NCBI GenBank assembly: GCA_902570695.1
Contig: CACFZE010000003.1
Coordinates: 62,001-126,000 of the forward strand
DNA length: 64,000 bases
From: an uncultured Pelagibacteraceae bacterium
GTDB taxonomy: Bacteria > Pseudomonadota > Alphaproteobacteria > Pelagibacterales > Pelagibacteraceae
Reading direction: 5' to 3'
Positions 9,107 to 21,199 of this stretch are shown piece by piece. How positions within the stretch are numbered: position 1 is the first letter of the stretch; each line of letters begins with the position of its first letter. Made by a program: the position numbers and the translations under genes. Under the pieces are notes generated by a model. That model was not told the origin of the DNA and did no database searches. It was given only the letters and a program-made list of their open reading frames with translations.

Positions 9107-9686
9107 CATTATATCTAATTTGATAGAGGAAAATACTAGAGTTCTAGATGTCGGTTGTGGCAATGGAGACTTGATGAAATTTTTACAAGAAAACAAAACT
9201 AAAGATATTCGTGGATTAGAAATTTCTAAAGAAAAAGTTCAAAATTGTTTATCAAAAGGATTAACTGTAATTGAGGGGAATGCTGAAAGCGATTTAAAAC
9301 AATTTCCTAAATCGTCTTTTGATTACGTTATTTTAAGCCAAACATTACAAGCTTTTCTTAATCCTGAATTAGTAATTAATGAATTACTAAAAGTAGGAAA
9401 AAAAGTAATTGTTACTATACCTAATTTTGGTTACTGGAGAGTTAGACTACAATTATTGTTTAAAGGCACAATGCCTGTAACAGAAAATTTACCTCATGAA
9501 TGGTACAATACACCAAATTTACATATGTGCACAATTAAAGATTTTTATAATTTTTGCAGTAGTAAGAATATTAAAATATTTAAGTCTATTGCTTTAAAAA
9601 AAAGTCGAATTTCAGAAATAAATAAATCAAATTTAAATTATAAAAATCTTGACTCTCATTTAGGTATATTTTTAATAGAAAGTTAA
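9090..9686 (+). CDS. metW: Methionine biosynthesis protein MetW
   Basis: A 198-residue protein of the MetW family with a SAM-methyltransferase-like fold. The glycine-rich loop [11 protein letters not shown] lies near residues 19-29, followed by [12 protein letters not shown], and [10 protein letters not shown] fits the next strand and helix. [13 protein letters not shown] and [15 protein letters not shown] are highly typical of MetW. The family is genetically linked to MetX and is thought to assist homoserine acylation. A methyl-transfer reaction has not, to my knowledge, been firmly shown. It overlaps metX by 17 bases and abuts gloB with no gap. Confidence 0.93.
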   Translation: MKEEFNIISNLIEENTRVLDVGCGNGDLMKFLQENKTKDIRGLEISKEKVQNCLSKGLTVIEGNAESDLKQFPKSSFDYVILSQTLQAFLNPELVINELLKVGKKVIVTIPNFGYWRVRLQLLFKGTMPVTENLPHEWYNTPNLHMCTIKDFYNFCSSKNIKIFKSIALKKSRISEINKSNLNYKNLDSHLGIFLIES

Positions 9687-10406
9687 ATGAAAGTAGAAAT
9701 TATTAAGTGTCTGGAAGATAATTTTTCTTACATTTTAATTAATGAAGCTAATAGAAATTGTTGTGTTGTTGATCCTGGTGAAGCAGATCCAATTATAAAT
9801 TATTTACAGAAAAATAAATTAAATTTAAAATATATATTAAATACACATCATCATTATGACCATGTTGGTGGGAATGAAGAATTAAAAAAAAAATTTAATG
9901 CAGAAGTAATAGGTTATATTGGAGATAAAAATAGAATACCTCAAATTGATATTTGCTTAAGTGATGGTGAAATTTGGAAGAAGGATATTTTTGAAGCAAA
10001 AATATATCATGTCCCTGGCCATACAATAGGTCATATCTGTTTTCATTTTTTTAAAAATAAGTTAATTTTTACAGGAGATACTTTATTCTCTATGGGATGT
10101 GGTAGAATTTTTGAAGGGAGTTATGAGCAAATGTACAACTCACTACAAGTTTTAAAAAATTTAGATAAAGATACAAAAATTTATTGTGGACATGAATATA
10201 CTTTAAAGAATTCTGAATTTTGTTTAGCACAAGATTCCAATAACAATGAATTACTAAACAAAATTAAAGAAATTAAAGAAAAAATTAAACAAGGTAAAAC
10301 TAGTATGCCATCAACGATTGGTGAGGAACTTAATTGTAACATTTTTCTTAAGTCAAACGATCTAGAAAATTTCAAAAAATTGAGGGATTTAAAGGATAAT
10401 TTCTAA
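9687..10406 (+). CDS. gloB: Hydroxyacylglutathione hydrolase (glyoxalase II)
   Basis: A 239-residue metallo-beta-lactamase-fold thioesterase. The metal-binding motif is THHHYDH at 53-59. HVPGHTIGHICF, FTGDTLFSMGCGRIFEG and CGHEYT supply the remaining metal ligands and the GloB signature. The enzyme hydrolyses S-D-lactoylglutathione to lactate and glutathione in methylglyoxal detoxification. The ATG directly follows the metW stop, so it belongs to the metX transcript. Length is slightly below the roughly 255 residues usual in alphaproteobacteria, which fits the genome's compact style. Confidence 0.93.
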   Translation: MKVEIIKCLEDNFSYILINEANRNCCVVDPGEADPIINYLQKNKLNLKYILNTHHHYDHVGGNEELKKKFNAEVIGYIGDKNRIPQIDICLSDGEIWKKDIFEAKIYHVPGHTIGHICFHFFKNKLIFTGDTLFSMGCGRIFEGSYEQMYNSLQVLKNLDKDTKIYCGHEYTLKNSEFCLAQDSNNNELLNKIKEIKEKIKQGKTSMPSTIGEELNCNIFLKSNDLENFKKLRDLKDNF

Positions 10407-10416
10407 GTTATTAACC

Positions 10417-10444
10417 TTGACTATGATGCAACCCAGACTATATT
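10417..10444 (+). promoter_or_regulatory. Candidate sigma-70 promoter before rplU
   Basis: TTGACT at 10417-10422 and TATATT at 10439-10444 each match consensus at 5 of 6 positions, separated by 16 bases. The predicted start near 10451 leaves a leader of about 20 bases before the rplU ATG. An AGGG at 10461-10464 could serve as a weak ribosome-binding site. This is one of the few gaps in the plus-strand run (64 bases). Confidence 0.5.
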
Positions 10445-10470
10445 GCTGACTATAAAAATTAGGGCTAACT

Positions 10471-10872
10471 ATGTCATTCGCGGTAATTCAAACAGGTGGT
10501 AAACAGTATAAAGTGAAAGCTGGAGAGATTCTCAAAGTTGAAAAGCTCGAAGATTCAAAAGAAAATTCAAAAATAGAGTTTAATGAAATACTAGCTTACG
10601 GAGATGATAAAAATTTAGAGTTAGGAGAACCGACAATTAGTGGAGCTAAAGTTGAAGCTGAATTAATAAAAAATGGAAAAAATAGAACAGTTCTTATTTT
10701 TAAAAAAAGGAGAAGGCAAAATTCGAGAAGAAAAAATGGTCATAGACAAAAATTTACAATGGTAAGAATAAGTAAAATCTATTCAAAAGATGGTAAAGTT
10801 ATTTCTGAAGCTGAAAAAAGAAAAGAAATACCATCAAAAAAAATAGTTGAAACTAAGGAAGCAGCTAAATAA
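10471..10872 (+). CDS. rplU: 50S ribosomal protein L21
   Basis: The protein starts MSFAVIQTGGKQYKV, the standard L21 N-terminus, and contains the KKRRRQNSRRKNGHRQKFTMVRI segment that defines the family. L21 binds 23S rRNA and is always next to L27, as here. The length of 133 exceeds the roughly 103 residues of the core protein. The excess is a C-terminal lysine- and glutamate-rich tail (about 105-133), like the longer tails on S16 and L19 elsewhere in this window. Confidence 0.97.
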   Translation: MSFAVIQTGGKQYKVKAGEILKVEKLEDSKENSKIEFNEILAYGDDKNLELGEPTISGAKVEAELIKNGKNRTVLIFKKRRRQNSRRKNGHRQKFTMVRISKIYSKDGKVISEAEKRKEIPSKKIVETKEAAK

Positions 10873-10882
10873 AAAGTAATTT

Positions 10883-11137
10883 ATGGCAACGAAAAAAGCA
10901 GGTGGATCGTCAAGAAACGGAAGAGATAGTGCAGGTCGTAGACTTGGGGTGAAAAAATATGGTGGCGAGATGGTTGTGCCTGGCAACATTATTGTAAGAC
11001 AAAGGGGAACTAAAATATTTCCTGGAGAAAATGTTGGCATGGGTAAAGACCATTCGATATTTTCAGTTGTTAAAGGTAAAGTAGAGTTTAAAAAATCAAA
11101 ATCTGATAGAACTTACGTTTCTGTAAAGCCCAATTAA
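10883..11137 (+). CDS. rpmA: 50S ribosomal protein L27
   Basis: An 84-residue protein with the invariant [20 protein letters not shown] start, ending with the short C-terminal beta segments of L27. Its N-terminal arm reaches the peptidyl-transferase centre. The Firmicute-style cleavable leader before the Ala-rich start is absent. It lies 10 bases after rplU and 27 bases before obgE, the conserved rplU-rpmA-obg order. Confidence 0.98.
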   Translation: MATKKAGGSSRNGRDSAGRRLGVKKYGGEMVVPGNIIVRQRGTKIFPGENVGMGKDHSIFSVVKGKVEFKKSKSDRTYVSVKPN

Positions 11138-11164
11138 TAGATACAACACTCACATAGTTGTTAT

Positions 11165-12148
11165 ATGAAATTTCTAGATCAAGTTAAGATATATGTAAAA
11201 GCTGGCAACGGAGGGTCGGGATCTCCAAGTTTTCGTAGAGAAAAATTTGTAGAGTTTGGTGGCCCTGATGGCGGCGATGGAGGGAAAGGAGGATCTGTAA
11301 TTCTTATTAGTGAAAGAAATCTTAATACTTTGATTGATTACAGGTATCAACAACACTTCAAAGCTGAAAGAGGAAAGGATGGCAGCGGAAAAAACAAAAC
11401 TGGGAAAGGTGGTGAAGATTTATATTTAAAAGTACCTTTAGGAACACAAGTATTTGAAGAAGATAATAAAACACTTATTTATGATTTTAAAAGTCAGAAA
11501 GAGGAATTTTTAGTAGCAAGCGGAGGTAAAGGAGGATTTGGAAATACAAGATTTAAGTCCTCAACCAATAGAGCCCCAAAGAAATTTACAAAAGGGGGTC
11601 AAGGAGAGGAATTTTGGATTTGGCTTCAACTAAAAACAATTGCTGATATCGGTATCATAGGATTGCCCAATGCTGGGAAATCCAGCTTGCTTGCATCAAT
11701 GACGAGTGCAAATCCAAAAATAGCAAACTATAAATTTACTACAATTAATCCAAATCTTGGTGTTGCTAGTTATGATGACAAAGAAGTTACTTTAGCAGAT
11801 ATACCAGGCTTAATTGAGGGTGCTCATGCCGGAACTGGTCTTGGAATAAAGTTTTTAAAACATATAGAAAGGTGCAAAACTTTGCTGCATTTAATAGATA
11901 TAACTGAAGATGATTTATTTATTTCTTACAATCAAGTCAGAAAAGAATTATCAAAATACAGTAAAGATTTAGTTAAAAAAAAAGAAATAGTAGTTTTAAA
12001 TAAAACTGACTTAATTGATGAAGAGGAAAAAAAAGAGAAGATAAAAAAACTCAAGAATAAATTAAAAAAAAATATCTTTTTAATGTCAACAATGGATAAA
12101 AAATCAGTATCAGATATAAAGTCAAAGTTGGTAAACTATGTATCTTAA
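11165..12148 (+). CDS. obgE: Obg-family GTPase (ribosome assembly)
   Basis: A 327-residue protein with the glycine-rich Obg domain (KIYVKAGNGGSGSPSFRREKF, FGGPDGGDGGKGGSV, SGGKGGFGN) followed by the GTPase domain. G1 is GLPNAGKSSLL near residue 165, G3 is ADIPGLIEGAHAG, and G4 is LNKTDL. The Switch I TTINPNLG segment is intact. Obg associates with the 50S subunit in its assembly and stringent-response control. There is no extended C-terminal domain, as in other short alphaproteobacterial members. The 3' end overlaps proB by 11 bases. Confidence 0.96.
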   Translation: MKFLDQVKIYVKAGNGGSGSPSFRREKFVEFGGPDGGDGGKGGSVILISERNLNTLIDYRYQQHFKAERGKDGSGKNKTGKGGEDLYLKVPLGTQVFEEDNKTLIYDFKSQKEEFLVASGGKGGFGNTRFKSSTNRAPKKFTKGGQGEEFWIWLQLKTIADIGIIGLPNAGKSSLLASMTSANPKIANYKFTTINPNLGVASYDDKEVTLADIPGLIEGAHAGTGLGIKFLKHIERCKTLLHLIDITEDDLFISYNQVRKELSKYSKDLVKKKEIVVLNKTDLIDEEEKKEKIKKLKNKLKKNIFLMSTMDKKSVSDIKSKLVNYVS

Positions 12149-13244
12149 GGACTCCAAAACTGTAGTAATAAAAATAGGTTCATCTTTATTAATAAATGAC
12201 AATAAAATTATTAGAGAAAAATGGCTTTTGGAATTTGCTAAAGATATTAAAGAGTTACAAAAACTTAAAAAGAACGTTGTTATAGTGAGCTCTGGAGCAA
12301 TTGCTTTAGGGTGTAAAAAATTACAATTAAATAAAAAAACTTTAAAGCTTGATAAAAGTCAAGCTGTTGCATCAATTGGACAAATAGAATTAATGAATCT
12401 TTTTAAAAAGACATTTAGCTCAAATAAAATAAATATTTCTCAAATTCTAATTACTTTAGAAGATACTGAACAAAGAAGAAGAGCTATAAATGCTAAAAGA
12501 ACGTTCGAAAACTTATTTGAGCTTAATTTTGTACCTGTTGTTAATGAAAATGATAGTATTGCAACTTCTGAAATTAAATACGGAGATAATGACAGATTAG
12601 CATCAAGAGTTGCACAAATATCAGGCGCAGATTGCTTAATATTATTGTCTGATGTTGATGGATTGTATTCTAAAAACCCAAAAATTCATAAAAATGCTAA
12701 ATTGATTAAAGAAATAAAAAATATTGATTCTAAAATTGAAAATTTTTCAAGTAAAAGCACAAGTGAGTATGGTACTGGTGGAATGAAAACGAAAATTGAT
12801 GCTGCAAAAGTATGTCAAGTCTCGGGTTGCTATATGGCTATTGCAAATGGTTTAATTAAAAGACCAATTAAAAATATACTAGAACATAATTCTGGGACAT
12901 GGTTTTTGCCAAAAGTATCTAAATTAGATGCAAGAAAAAAATGGATAATTAGCTCCATATCTCCAAAAGGAGAAATTATTATAGATGATGGTGCTTTAAA
13001 TGCTTTAAAAAATGGAAAAAGTTTATTAGCTGCAGGTATTAGAAAAGTTTCAGGAAAATTTGTTAAAGGTGATCATGTTAGAATTTTAGATAAAAATAAC
13101 AAAGAATTTGCTAGAGGGTTGAGCAGTTTTACATCTGATGAGATATCCAAAATAAAAGGAGAACATTCTAACAAAATTAGTAATCTTTTAGGCTATGTTA
13201 CAAAGTCTGAAGTTATACATAAAGATGATATGGTTAAAATTTAA
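12138..13244 (+). CDS. proB: Glutamate 5-kinase
   Basis: A 368-residue amino-acid-kinase-fold enzyme that phosphorylates glutamate in the first step of proline synthesis. VVIKIGSSLL at the start, VSSGAIALG, PVVNENDSIAT, YGDNDRLASRVAQ and TGGMKTKIDAAKV are the family motifs. The C-terminal part from about residue 275 is a PUA domain (RKVSGKFVKGDHVRI). The start overlaps obgE by 11 bases, and the stop shares a base with the proA ATG (13244). Confidence 0.95.
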   Translation: MYLKDSKTVVIKIGSSLLINDNKIIREKWLLEFAKDIKELQKLKKNVVIVSSGAIALGCKKLQLNKKTLKLDKSQAVASIGQIELMNLFKKTFSSNKINISQILITLEDTEQRRRAINAKRTFENLFELNFVPVVNENDSIATSEIKYGDNDRLASRVAQISGADCLILLSDVDGLYSKNPKIHKNAKLIKEIKNIDSKIENFSSKSTSEYGTGGMKTKIDAAKVCQVSGCYMAIANGLIKRPIKNILEHNSGTWFLPKVSKLDARKKWIISSISPKGEIIIDDGALNALKNGKSLLAAGIRKVSGKFVKGDHVRILDKNNKEFARGLSSFTSDEISKIKGEHSNKISNLLGYVTKSEVIHKDDMVKI

Positions 13245-14491
13245 TGAGTAAACTACTTAAAAAAATTGGATTGAATTCTAGAAAAGCTTTGAATTCAAGT
13301 ATTAGTCCAAAAAAAAAGAATAAAGTTTTAAAAGATTTTGTAAAATTAATTGAGATTAATAAGAATAAAATTATTAGCGAAAATAAGAAAGATATTTTTT
13401 ATGCAAGAGGAAAAAAATTAAAAGAAAACTTAATTCAAAGACTCACTCTTAGTAATAATAAATTAAAAAATATAATTGACTCTGTTAAAACTATTACTTC
13501 TTTTAAAGATCCTATAGATCAAGTAACCTCCAAATGGAAAAGGCCAAATGGACTTGAAATTAGAAGAGTTACAATACCAATAGGAGTTATAGGTGTAATA
13601 TTTGAAAGTAGACCCAATGTTACTTCGGATGTATCAGCACTATGTTTTAAATCTGGAAATGCTGTTATATTAAGAGGTGGTTCCGAAGCCTACAATAGTA
13701 ATAAAATTTTAGTAAATTTATTTAGGAAAGCTCTAAAAAAAAATAAAGTAAACGAAAATTATGTCCAGTTTATAAATAACAAGAGCAGAAAACTCGTTGA
13801 TTATTTATTATCAAAAATGGAAAACTCCATTGATGTTGTAATACCACGAGGCGGAAAAAATTTAGTAAAAAAAGTTAAACAACTTTCAAAGGTTCCAGTT
13901 ATTGGTCATTTGGAAGGAATTTGTCATACATATATTGATAAAGAGGCAGAAGATAATATGGCAAACAAAATAGTATTAAATGCTAAGTTGAGAAATACTA
14001 GTATATGTGGTGCAACTGAAACTCTCTTAATACATAAAAGTAAATCGAAATCAGTTAATTTAATTTTAAATTCACTAGCTAAAAGCGGTTGTAAAATTTT
14101 AGCTGATAAAAAAATAAGTAAATTATTTAAAGGCAAAACATATCCTGCAAATAATAATACTTGGTCAAAAGAACATCTTTCACCGATTATTTCAGTTAAA
14201 TTAGTGAATAATGTCAAAGAAGCAGTTGCCCATATCAACAAATATGGAACTATGCATACAGATGCAATAGTAACCAAAAACAAAAATATAGCAAAATTCT
14301 TTATTAAAAATGTAAAAAGCTCTATTGCTATTCAAAATTCATCAACACAATTTGCTGACGGAGGAGAATTTGGTTTTGGTGGAGAGGTTGGAATTTCAAC
14401 AAACACCTTGCCACCAAGAGGTCCTGTCGGTCTAAACCAGTTAGTAAGTTATAAATATGAAGTTTATGGTACAGGGCAAATTAGAAAATAA
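13244..14491 (+). CDS. proA: Gamma-glutamyl phosphate reductase
   Basis: A 415-residue aldehyde-dehydrogenase-fold enzyme that reduces gamma-glutamyl phosphate to glutamate semialdehyde, the second step of proline synthesis. IPIGVIGVIFESRPNVTSD is the ProA signature and NTSICGATETLLIH holds the catalytic cysteine. The C-terminal FGFGGEVGISTNTLPPRGPVG is typical. Length is normal. It is coupled to proB by a one-base overlap and to nadD by up to 35 bases. Confidence 0.96.
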   Translation: MSKLLKKIGLNSRKALNSSISPKKKNKVLKDFVKLIEINKNKIISENKKDIFYARGKKLKENLIQRLTLSNNKLKNIIDSVKTITSFKDPIDQVTSKWKRPNGLEIRRVTIPIGVIGVIFESRPNVTSDVSALCFKSGNAVILRGGSEAYNSNKILVNLFRKALKKNKVNENYVQFINNKSRKLVDYLLSKMENSIDVVIPRGGKNLVKKVKQLSKVPVIGHLEGICHTYIDKEAEDNMANKIVLNAKLRNTSICGATETLLIHKSKSKSVNLILNSLAKSGCKILADKKISKLFKGKTYPANNNTWSKEHLSPIISVKLVNNVKEAVAHINKYGTMHTDAIVTKNKNIAKFFIKNVKSSIAIQNSSTQFADGGEFGFGGEVGISTNTLPPRGPVGLNQLVSYKYEVYGTGQIRK

Positions 14492-14999
14492 AAAGATTGG
14501 TGTACTCGGTGGATCGTTTGATCCAGCGCATGTTGGTCATGTAAGAATTTCTAAATTAGCAAAAAAAAATTATGATTTGAGCCAAGTTATATGGGCTATA
14601 ACAAAACAAAATCCATTTAAAAAAAATACTCCAAATGATCTATATAAAAGAACAGCTTATGCAAAAAAAATTAATAAAAATAATAAATTTATAAAAGTTA
14701 AATGTTTTGAAGAAATAATAAAATCTAATCGTACAGTAGATTTAATTAAATATTTAAAAAAAAAATTTAAACATTCAGAAATATTTTTTTTAATGGGGGC
14801 CGATAACCTAATAAATTTTGATAAATGGAAAGGATACAATTCAATAACTAAGATGTGCAAAATATTGGTATTTGATAGAAATGGATACAAATCAAAGGCT
14901 TTTAGATCTAAATCATTTAAGAAATATAATAAAAAAGCAGTTGAATTTATAAAGTTTAATAAAGTCAATATTTCATCTTCTCAATTAAGAAAAATTTGA
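14457..14999 (+). CDS. nadD: Nicotinate-nucleotide adenylyltransferase
   Basis: A 180-residue nucleotidyltransferase that makes nicotinate adenine dinucleotide in NAD synthesis. GVLGGSFDPAHVGHV carries the HxGH nucleotide-binding motif, FFLMGADNLINFDKWKGY is the nicotinate-site segment, and ISSSQLRKI is the ISSTxIR-type C-terminal motif. The first ATG (14457) overlaps proA by 35 bases; a second in-frame ATG at 14466 is also possible. The protein ends almost directly after the ISSSQLRK motif, slightly shorter than usual. Confidence 0.93.
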   Translation: MKFMVQGKLENKKIGVLGGSFDPAHVGHVRISKLAKKNYDLSQVIWAITKQNPFKKNTPNDLYKRTAYAKKINKNNKFIKVKCFEEIIKSNRTVDLIKYLKKKFKHSEIFFLMGADNLINFDKWKGYNSITKMCKILVFDRNGYKSKAFRSKSFKKYNKKAVEFIKFNKVNISSSQLRKI

Positions 15000-15016
15000 T
15001 ACTCTTAATTTAATTA

Positions 15017-15367
15017 ATGGAAAAAATATCAGCTCTTAAAAATGAAATAATCAAAACGCTTGATATTAATAAAGCCTTAGACATAGTTTCAATAGATCTC
15101 GAAGGAAAATCATCAGTTGCGGACTTCATGATTATAGCTAGTGGTACATCATCAAGACATATTCAAGCTTTATCTGAACAAGTTTTTGAAAAATTAAAAA
15201 TTAATGGAGTGATTAATTGTAAAATTGAAGGAAAAGATAGCAATGATTGGAAGCTTGTAGATGGAATAGACTTAATAGTTCATATTTTTAATCCTGAAAA
15301 AAGAAAATTTTACGAATTAGAAAAAATGTGGTCAGAATTAATCCCTAAAGAAAAACTGATCATATGA
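15017..15367 (+). CDS. rsfS: Ribosomal silencing factor RsfS
   Basis: A 116-residue DUF143/Iojap-family protein that binds L14 and blocks subunit joining when nutrients are short. DIVSIDLEGKSSVADFMIIASGTSSRH and SNDWKLVDGIDLIVHIF are strongly conserved family segments. It follows nadD by 17 bases, the usual bacterial neighbour, and overlaps ctpA by 4 bases. Confidence 0.95.
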   Translation: MEKISALKNEIIKTLDINKALDIVSIDLEGKSSVADFMIIASGTSSRHIQALSEQVFEKLKINGVINCKIEGKDSNDWKLVDGIDLIVHIFNPEKRKFYELEKMWSELIPKEKLII

Positions 15368-16497
15368 AAAAAGTATACTTAATAGCTTCTTTATTTTTTT
15401 TCATATTTACAAATCCAATTTTGAGTAATGAGAACGATATTTACAAAAAAATTGATTTATTCAGTGAAGTCTTAGATAAAATTAATAAAGAATATGTTGA
15501 TGAAGTAAATCAGAGTGAAGCAATGGATGCTGCTATAAATGGAGTTTTGCAGTCTTTGGATCCCTATTCAGCATATATGTCTCCAGACTCATTTAAAAAT
15601 ATGCAAACTGAGACTAGTGGAGAATTTGGAGGATTGGGCATTGAAGTCAGTATGGAAGCTGGTGTTGTAAAAGTAATTTCTCCAATTGATAACTCGCCAG
15701 CTGAGGAGGTTGGTGTTAAAGCTGGAGATTACATCGTTAAAATTGATGATGTTCAAGTTCAAGGGAAAACTCTTTCTGAAGCTGTAGAATTAATGAGAGG
15801 TCCAGTTGGATCTGATATCGAAATTACTGTTAGAAGAAGGGGAGAAAGAAAAGCACTTATATTTACAATTACAAGAGAAATTATACAAGTTGCATCTGTA
15901 AAGTCAGAAATTAAGGATGATCGAACAGCTTATATAAGATTAACATCATTCAATGAGAATAGCGGTAAACAAATAAAAAATAAAATTAAAGAATTTAAGA
16001 AAAATAAAAAAATTAAAAATTACATATTAGATTTAAGAAATAATCCTGGTGGATTGTTATCTCAAGCAATAAAGATTTCAGATTATTTTTTAGAAAATGG
16101 AGAAATAGTTTCAACAAAAAGTAAAAGAAAGTATGAAAATAGAAAATGGTTTGCAAAAAAAGGAGATATTATTGATGGAGAAACAATGGTTATTTTGATT
16201 AATTATGGGTCTGCATCAGCATCTGAAATTGTTGCAGGAGCACTAAAAGATCACAAAAGAGCAATATTAGTAGGAGAGAGTACATATGGAAAAGGGTCAG
16301 TTCAGTCAATTATTCCTTTAGATAATGAAGGTGCCATAAGACTTACTGTTTCTAAATATTATCTCCCATCAGGTAAATCAATTTCAAGAGTAGGTGTAAA
16401 TCCAGATATAGTTATTGCTGAAGGTTCAGATGAATTTAGAATAAATACAGATACTGATAACCAGTTGGAATTTGCTCTTAAATTATTAAATGGTTAA
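15364..16497 (+). CDS. ctpA: Carboxyl-terminal processing protease (S41 family)
   Basis: A 377-residue periplasmic serine protease. An N-terminal signal peptide (KKVYLIASLFFFIFTNPILS) is followed by a PDZ domain (about 85-165) and the S41 catalytic domain. The catalytic pair is Ser285 in GSASASEIV and Lys310 in TYGKGSVQ. These are 25 residues apart, the same spacing as in the E. coli Prc pair as I remember it. The family trims C-termini of envelope proteins. It is shorter than the roughly 440 residues of many alphaproteobacterial CtpA proteins, mainly in the C-terminal tail. It overlaps rsfS by 4 bases and lies 2 bases before rppH. Confidence 0.95.
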   Translation: MKKVYLIASLFFFIFTNPILSNENDIYKKIDLFSEVLDKINKEYVDEVNQSEAMDAAINGVLQSLDPYSAYMSPDSFKNMQTETSGEFGGLGIEVSMEAGVVKVISPIDNSPAEEVGVKAGDYIVKIDDVQVQGKTLSEAVELMRGPVGSDIEITVRRRGERKALIFTITREIIQVASVKSEIKDDRTAYIRLTSFNENSGKQIKNKIKEFKKNKKIKNYILDLRNNPGGLLSQAIKISDYFLENGEIVSTKSKRKYENRKWFAKKGDIIDGETMVILINYGSASASEIVAGALKDHKRAILVGESTYGKGSVQSIIPLDNEGAIRLTVSKYYLPSGKSISRVGVNPDIVIAEGSDEFRINTDTDNQLEFALKLLNG

Positions 16498-16499
16498 GA

Positions 16500-16976
16500 A
16501 TGAAAGAAAAATTTCAAAAACTTCCATTAAGAAATGGTGTTGGTATCGCAGTCTTAAATAAAGAAAACAAGTTATTTGTTGCAAAAAGAATTGATAATCC
16601 TGCTGATTTTTGGCAAATGCCTCAAGGCGGTATTGATGAGGGTGAAAATTATTTTGATGCAGCGTTGAGGGAACTTGAAGAGGAAACAAGCATAAAGTCA
16701 GTAAAGCTAATTAAAGAAATAAACAAATACACAACTTACGATCTTCCTGATCGCCTCTTAGGAATTATTTGGAAAGGAAAATATAAAGGCCAAAAGCAAA
16801 AGTGGTTTATTGTAAAGTTTAATGGAGAGGAAAATGAAATTAACATTAAAACTAAACATCCTGAATTTTTAGATTGGAAATGGATAGATATTAAAGATTT
16901 AACAACTAAAGTTGTAGATTTTAAACTTCATGTTTACCAAGAAATTCAAAAAGAACTAGAAAAAGTAGTTAATTAA
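16500..16976 (+). CDS. rppH: RNA pyrophosphohydrolase (Nudix)
   Basis: A 158-residue Nudix hydrolase that removes pyrophosphate from 5' triphosphate RNA ends, starting mRNA decay. The Nudix box is GGIDEGENYFDAALRELEEE and contains the REL.EE metal-binding core. The N-terminal YRNGVGI-like segment (PLRNGVGIAVLN) and WQMPQGG are typical of RppH. Its last 8 bases overlap the convergent atpC gene, so no intrinsic terminator separates the two. Confidence 0.93.
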   Translation: MKEKFQKLPLRNGVGIAVLNKENKLFVAKRIDNPADFWQMPQGGIDEGENYFDAALRELEEETSIKSVKLIKEINKYTTYDLPDRLLGIIWKGKYKGQKQKWFIVKFNGEENEINIKTKHPEFLDWKWIDIKDLTTKVVDFKLHVYQEIQKELEKVVN

Positions 16977-17366
16977 TACTTATAGATTTTAGAACTTCGA
17001 CTTTGTGATTTAAAAGAAATCTTTTTTGATCATCGATATTATCTTTTGATAATTCTGCTTCAGCTCTGCTTATCGATTCAGATACAAAATTTTTATCAGC
17101 ATCTTTTAAATCAAAAATTGAGCTAGTTAATACAGATAACGTATTATCTTTAAATTCGACAATACCATCTTCAACATAAAATTTTTGTTCCTCAGATTCA
17201 GAAAATACTCTAATTATTCCTGGTTTTAAAAATGAGATAATTGGAATATGGTCTTTAAGAATACCAATCTCTCCTTCGACAGCAGGAATTACAACTTCAA
17301 ATACATTGTCTTTTGAAAGAAAAGATTGTTCTGGGTTTACAATATCTATATTAAAAAGATTACTCA

Positions 17367-17367
<1 letters not shown>
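16969..17367 (-). CDS. atpC: ATP synthase F1 epsilon subunit
   Basis: A 132-residue subunit of the F1 rotor. SNLFNIDIVNPEQSFLSKD and VVIPAVEGEIGILKDHIPII are the N-terminal beta-sandwich signature. The C-terminal helical part (about 88-132) is present. It is the last gene of atpHAGDC and of the long minus-strand run, and shares one base with the atpD stop. It overlaps rppH convergently by 8 bases. Confidence 0.95.
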
Positions 17368-19672
<2,305 letters not shown>

Positions 19673-19678
19673 TTATAA

Positions 19679-21199
19679 TTATTTAATTCCTTTAATTAAT
19701 TCTACTAATTGTTTTTCAATGTCTTCCTCAATCTTCCCAGTTTTGGCAATAGACTCCATAATCTCAGGCTTATCAGATTTACACTTTTGCAGAACTTTAT
19801 TTTCAAAGTCGGCTACATCTTTAAGTTCAATATTATCCAAATAACCTTTTACACCACAGAAAATTGATATAACTTGTTCTGCAACTGTCATGGGAGAATA
19901 TTGTCCTTGTTTTAAAAGTTCAGTTAACTTCGAGCCTCTATTTAAAAGTTTTTGAGTAGATGCATCTAAATCAGATCCAAATTGAGCAAAAGCTGCCATT
20001 TCTCTGTATTGAGCTAACTCTAATTTAATTGATCCAGCCACAGATTTCATGGCTTTAGTTTGTGCAGCTGATCCTACTCTAGATACGGATAATCCAACGT
20101 TTACCGCTGGTCTTATTCCTTGATTGAATAGTTCAGTTTCTAAAAATATTTGCCCATCTGTAATAGATATTACATTTGTTGGAATATATGCAGAAACATC
20201 ACCTGCTTGTGTTTCTATAATTGGTAGCGCAGTTAAAGAACCTCCGCCATTTTCATCACTTAATTTAGCAGCTCTTTCTAATAATCTACTATGTAAATAG
20301 AACACATCCCCAGGGTATGCTTCACGCCCCGGTGGTCTTCTTAATAATAATGACATTTGTCTATATGCCACTGCTTGCTTAGATAAATCATCGTAAATAA
20401 TTAAAGCATGCATTCCATTATCTCTAAAATATTCTCCCATAGTACATCCTGTGTAAGGAGCTAAAAACTGAAGAGGCGCAGAGTCTGAGGCTGTTGCGGA
20501 AACTATAGTCGTATATTCCATTGCACCAGCATCCTCTAAAGTTTTTACAATCTGAGCAACCGTTGATCTTTTTTGTCCAATTGCAACATATATACAATAA
20601 AGTTTTTTACTTTCATCGTCTGACTCATTAATTTTCTTTTGATTGATAATTGTATCGATAGCTACTGCGGTTTTACCGGTTTGACGATCTCCAATTATAA
20701 GTTCTCTTTGCCCTCTTCCAACAGGAATTAAACTATCAATTGCTTTTAAACCTGTTTGCATTGGTTCACCAACTGATTGTCGTGGAATAATACCCGGAGC
20801 CTTAACTTCAACTCTTTTTCTTTCTAAACTTTTATCTAAAGCTCCTTTTCCATCAATTGGATTTCCTAATCCATCAACAACTCTTCCTAAAAGTTGTTTT
20901 CCAACTGGTACATCAACAATCGCACCAGTTCTTTTTACGGTATCTCCCTCTTTAATTTCTCTATCATCGCCAAATATAACAACACCAACGTTGTCGCTCT
21001 CTAAGTTTAATGCCATTCCTTTAGAGCCATCAGAAAACTCAACCATTTCTCCTGCTTGAACATTATCTAAGCCATAAATTCTTGCAATTCCATCTCCAAC
21101 AGATAATACTTGTCCAACCTCTGAAACTTCAGCTCTATCGCCAAGTTTTTTTATCTGTTCTTTTAATATTTTTGTTACTTCTGAAGGATTTATTTCCAT
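19679..21199 (-). CDS. atpA: ATP synthase F1 alpha subunit
   Basis: The non-catalytic nucleotide-binding subunit, 506 residues. [15 protein letters not shown] is the P-loop, [19 protein letters not shown] is the Walker B region, and [17 protein letters not shown] is the alpha/beta signature near the C-terminus. Length is normal. It abuts atpH directly and lies 6 bases before atpG. Confidence 0.98.
   Translation of the reverse strand: MEINPSEVTKILKEQIKKLGDRAEVSEVGQVLSVGDGIARIYGLDNVQAGEMVEFSDGSKGMALNLESDNVGVVIFGDDREIKEGDTVKRTGAIVDVPVGKQLLGRVVDGLGNPIDGKGALDKSLERKRVEVKAPGIIPRQSVGEPMQTGLKAIDSLIPVGRGQRELIIGDRQTGKTAVAIDTIINQKKINESDDESKKLYCIYVAIGQKRSTVAQIVKTLEDAGAMEYTTIVSATASDSAPLQFLAPYTGCTMGEYFRDNGMHALIIYDDLSKQAVAYRQMSLLLRRPPGREAYPGDVFYLHSRLLERAAKLSDENGGGSLTALPIIETQAGDVSAYIPTNVISITDGQIFLETELFNQGIRPAVNVGLSVSRVGSAAQTKAMKSVAGSIKLELAQYREMAAFAQFGSDLDASTQKLLNRGSKLTELLKQGQYSPMTVAEQVISIFCGVKGYLDNIELKDVADFENKVLQKCKSDKPEIMESIAKTGKIEEDIEKQLVELIKGIK

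Noticed and set aside
11138..11164. Hairpin in the rpmA-obgE gap as a terminator
   Set aside because: The ACAAC/GTTGT pairing is only about 5 bp and no T-run follows, and obgE is expected to share the transcript.
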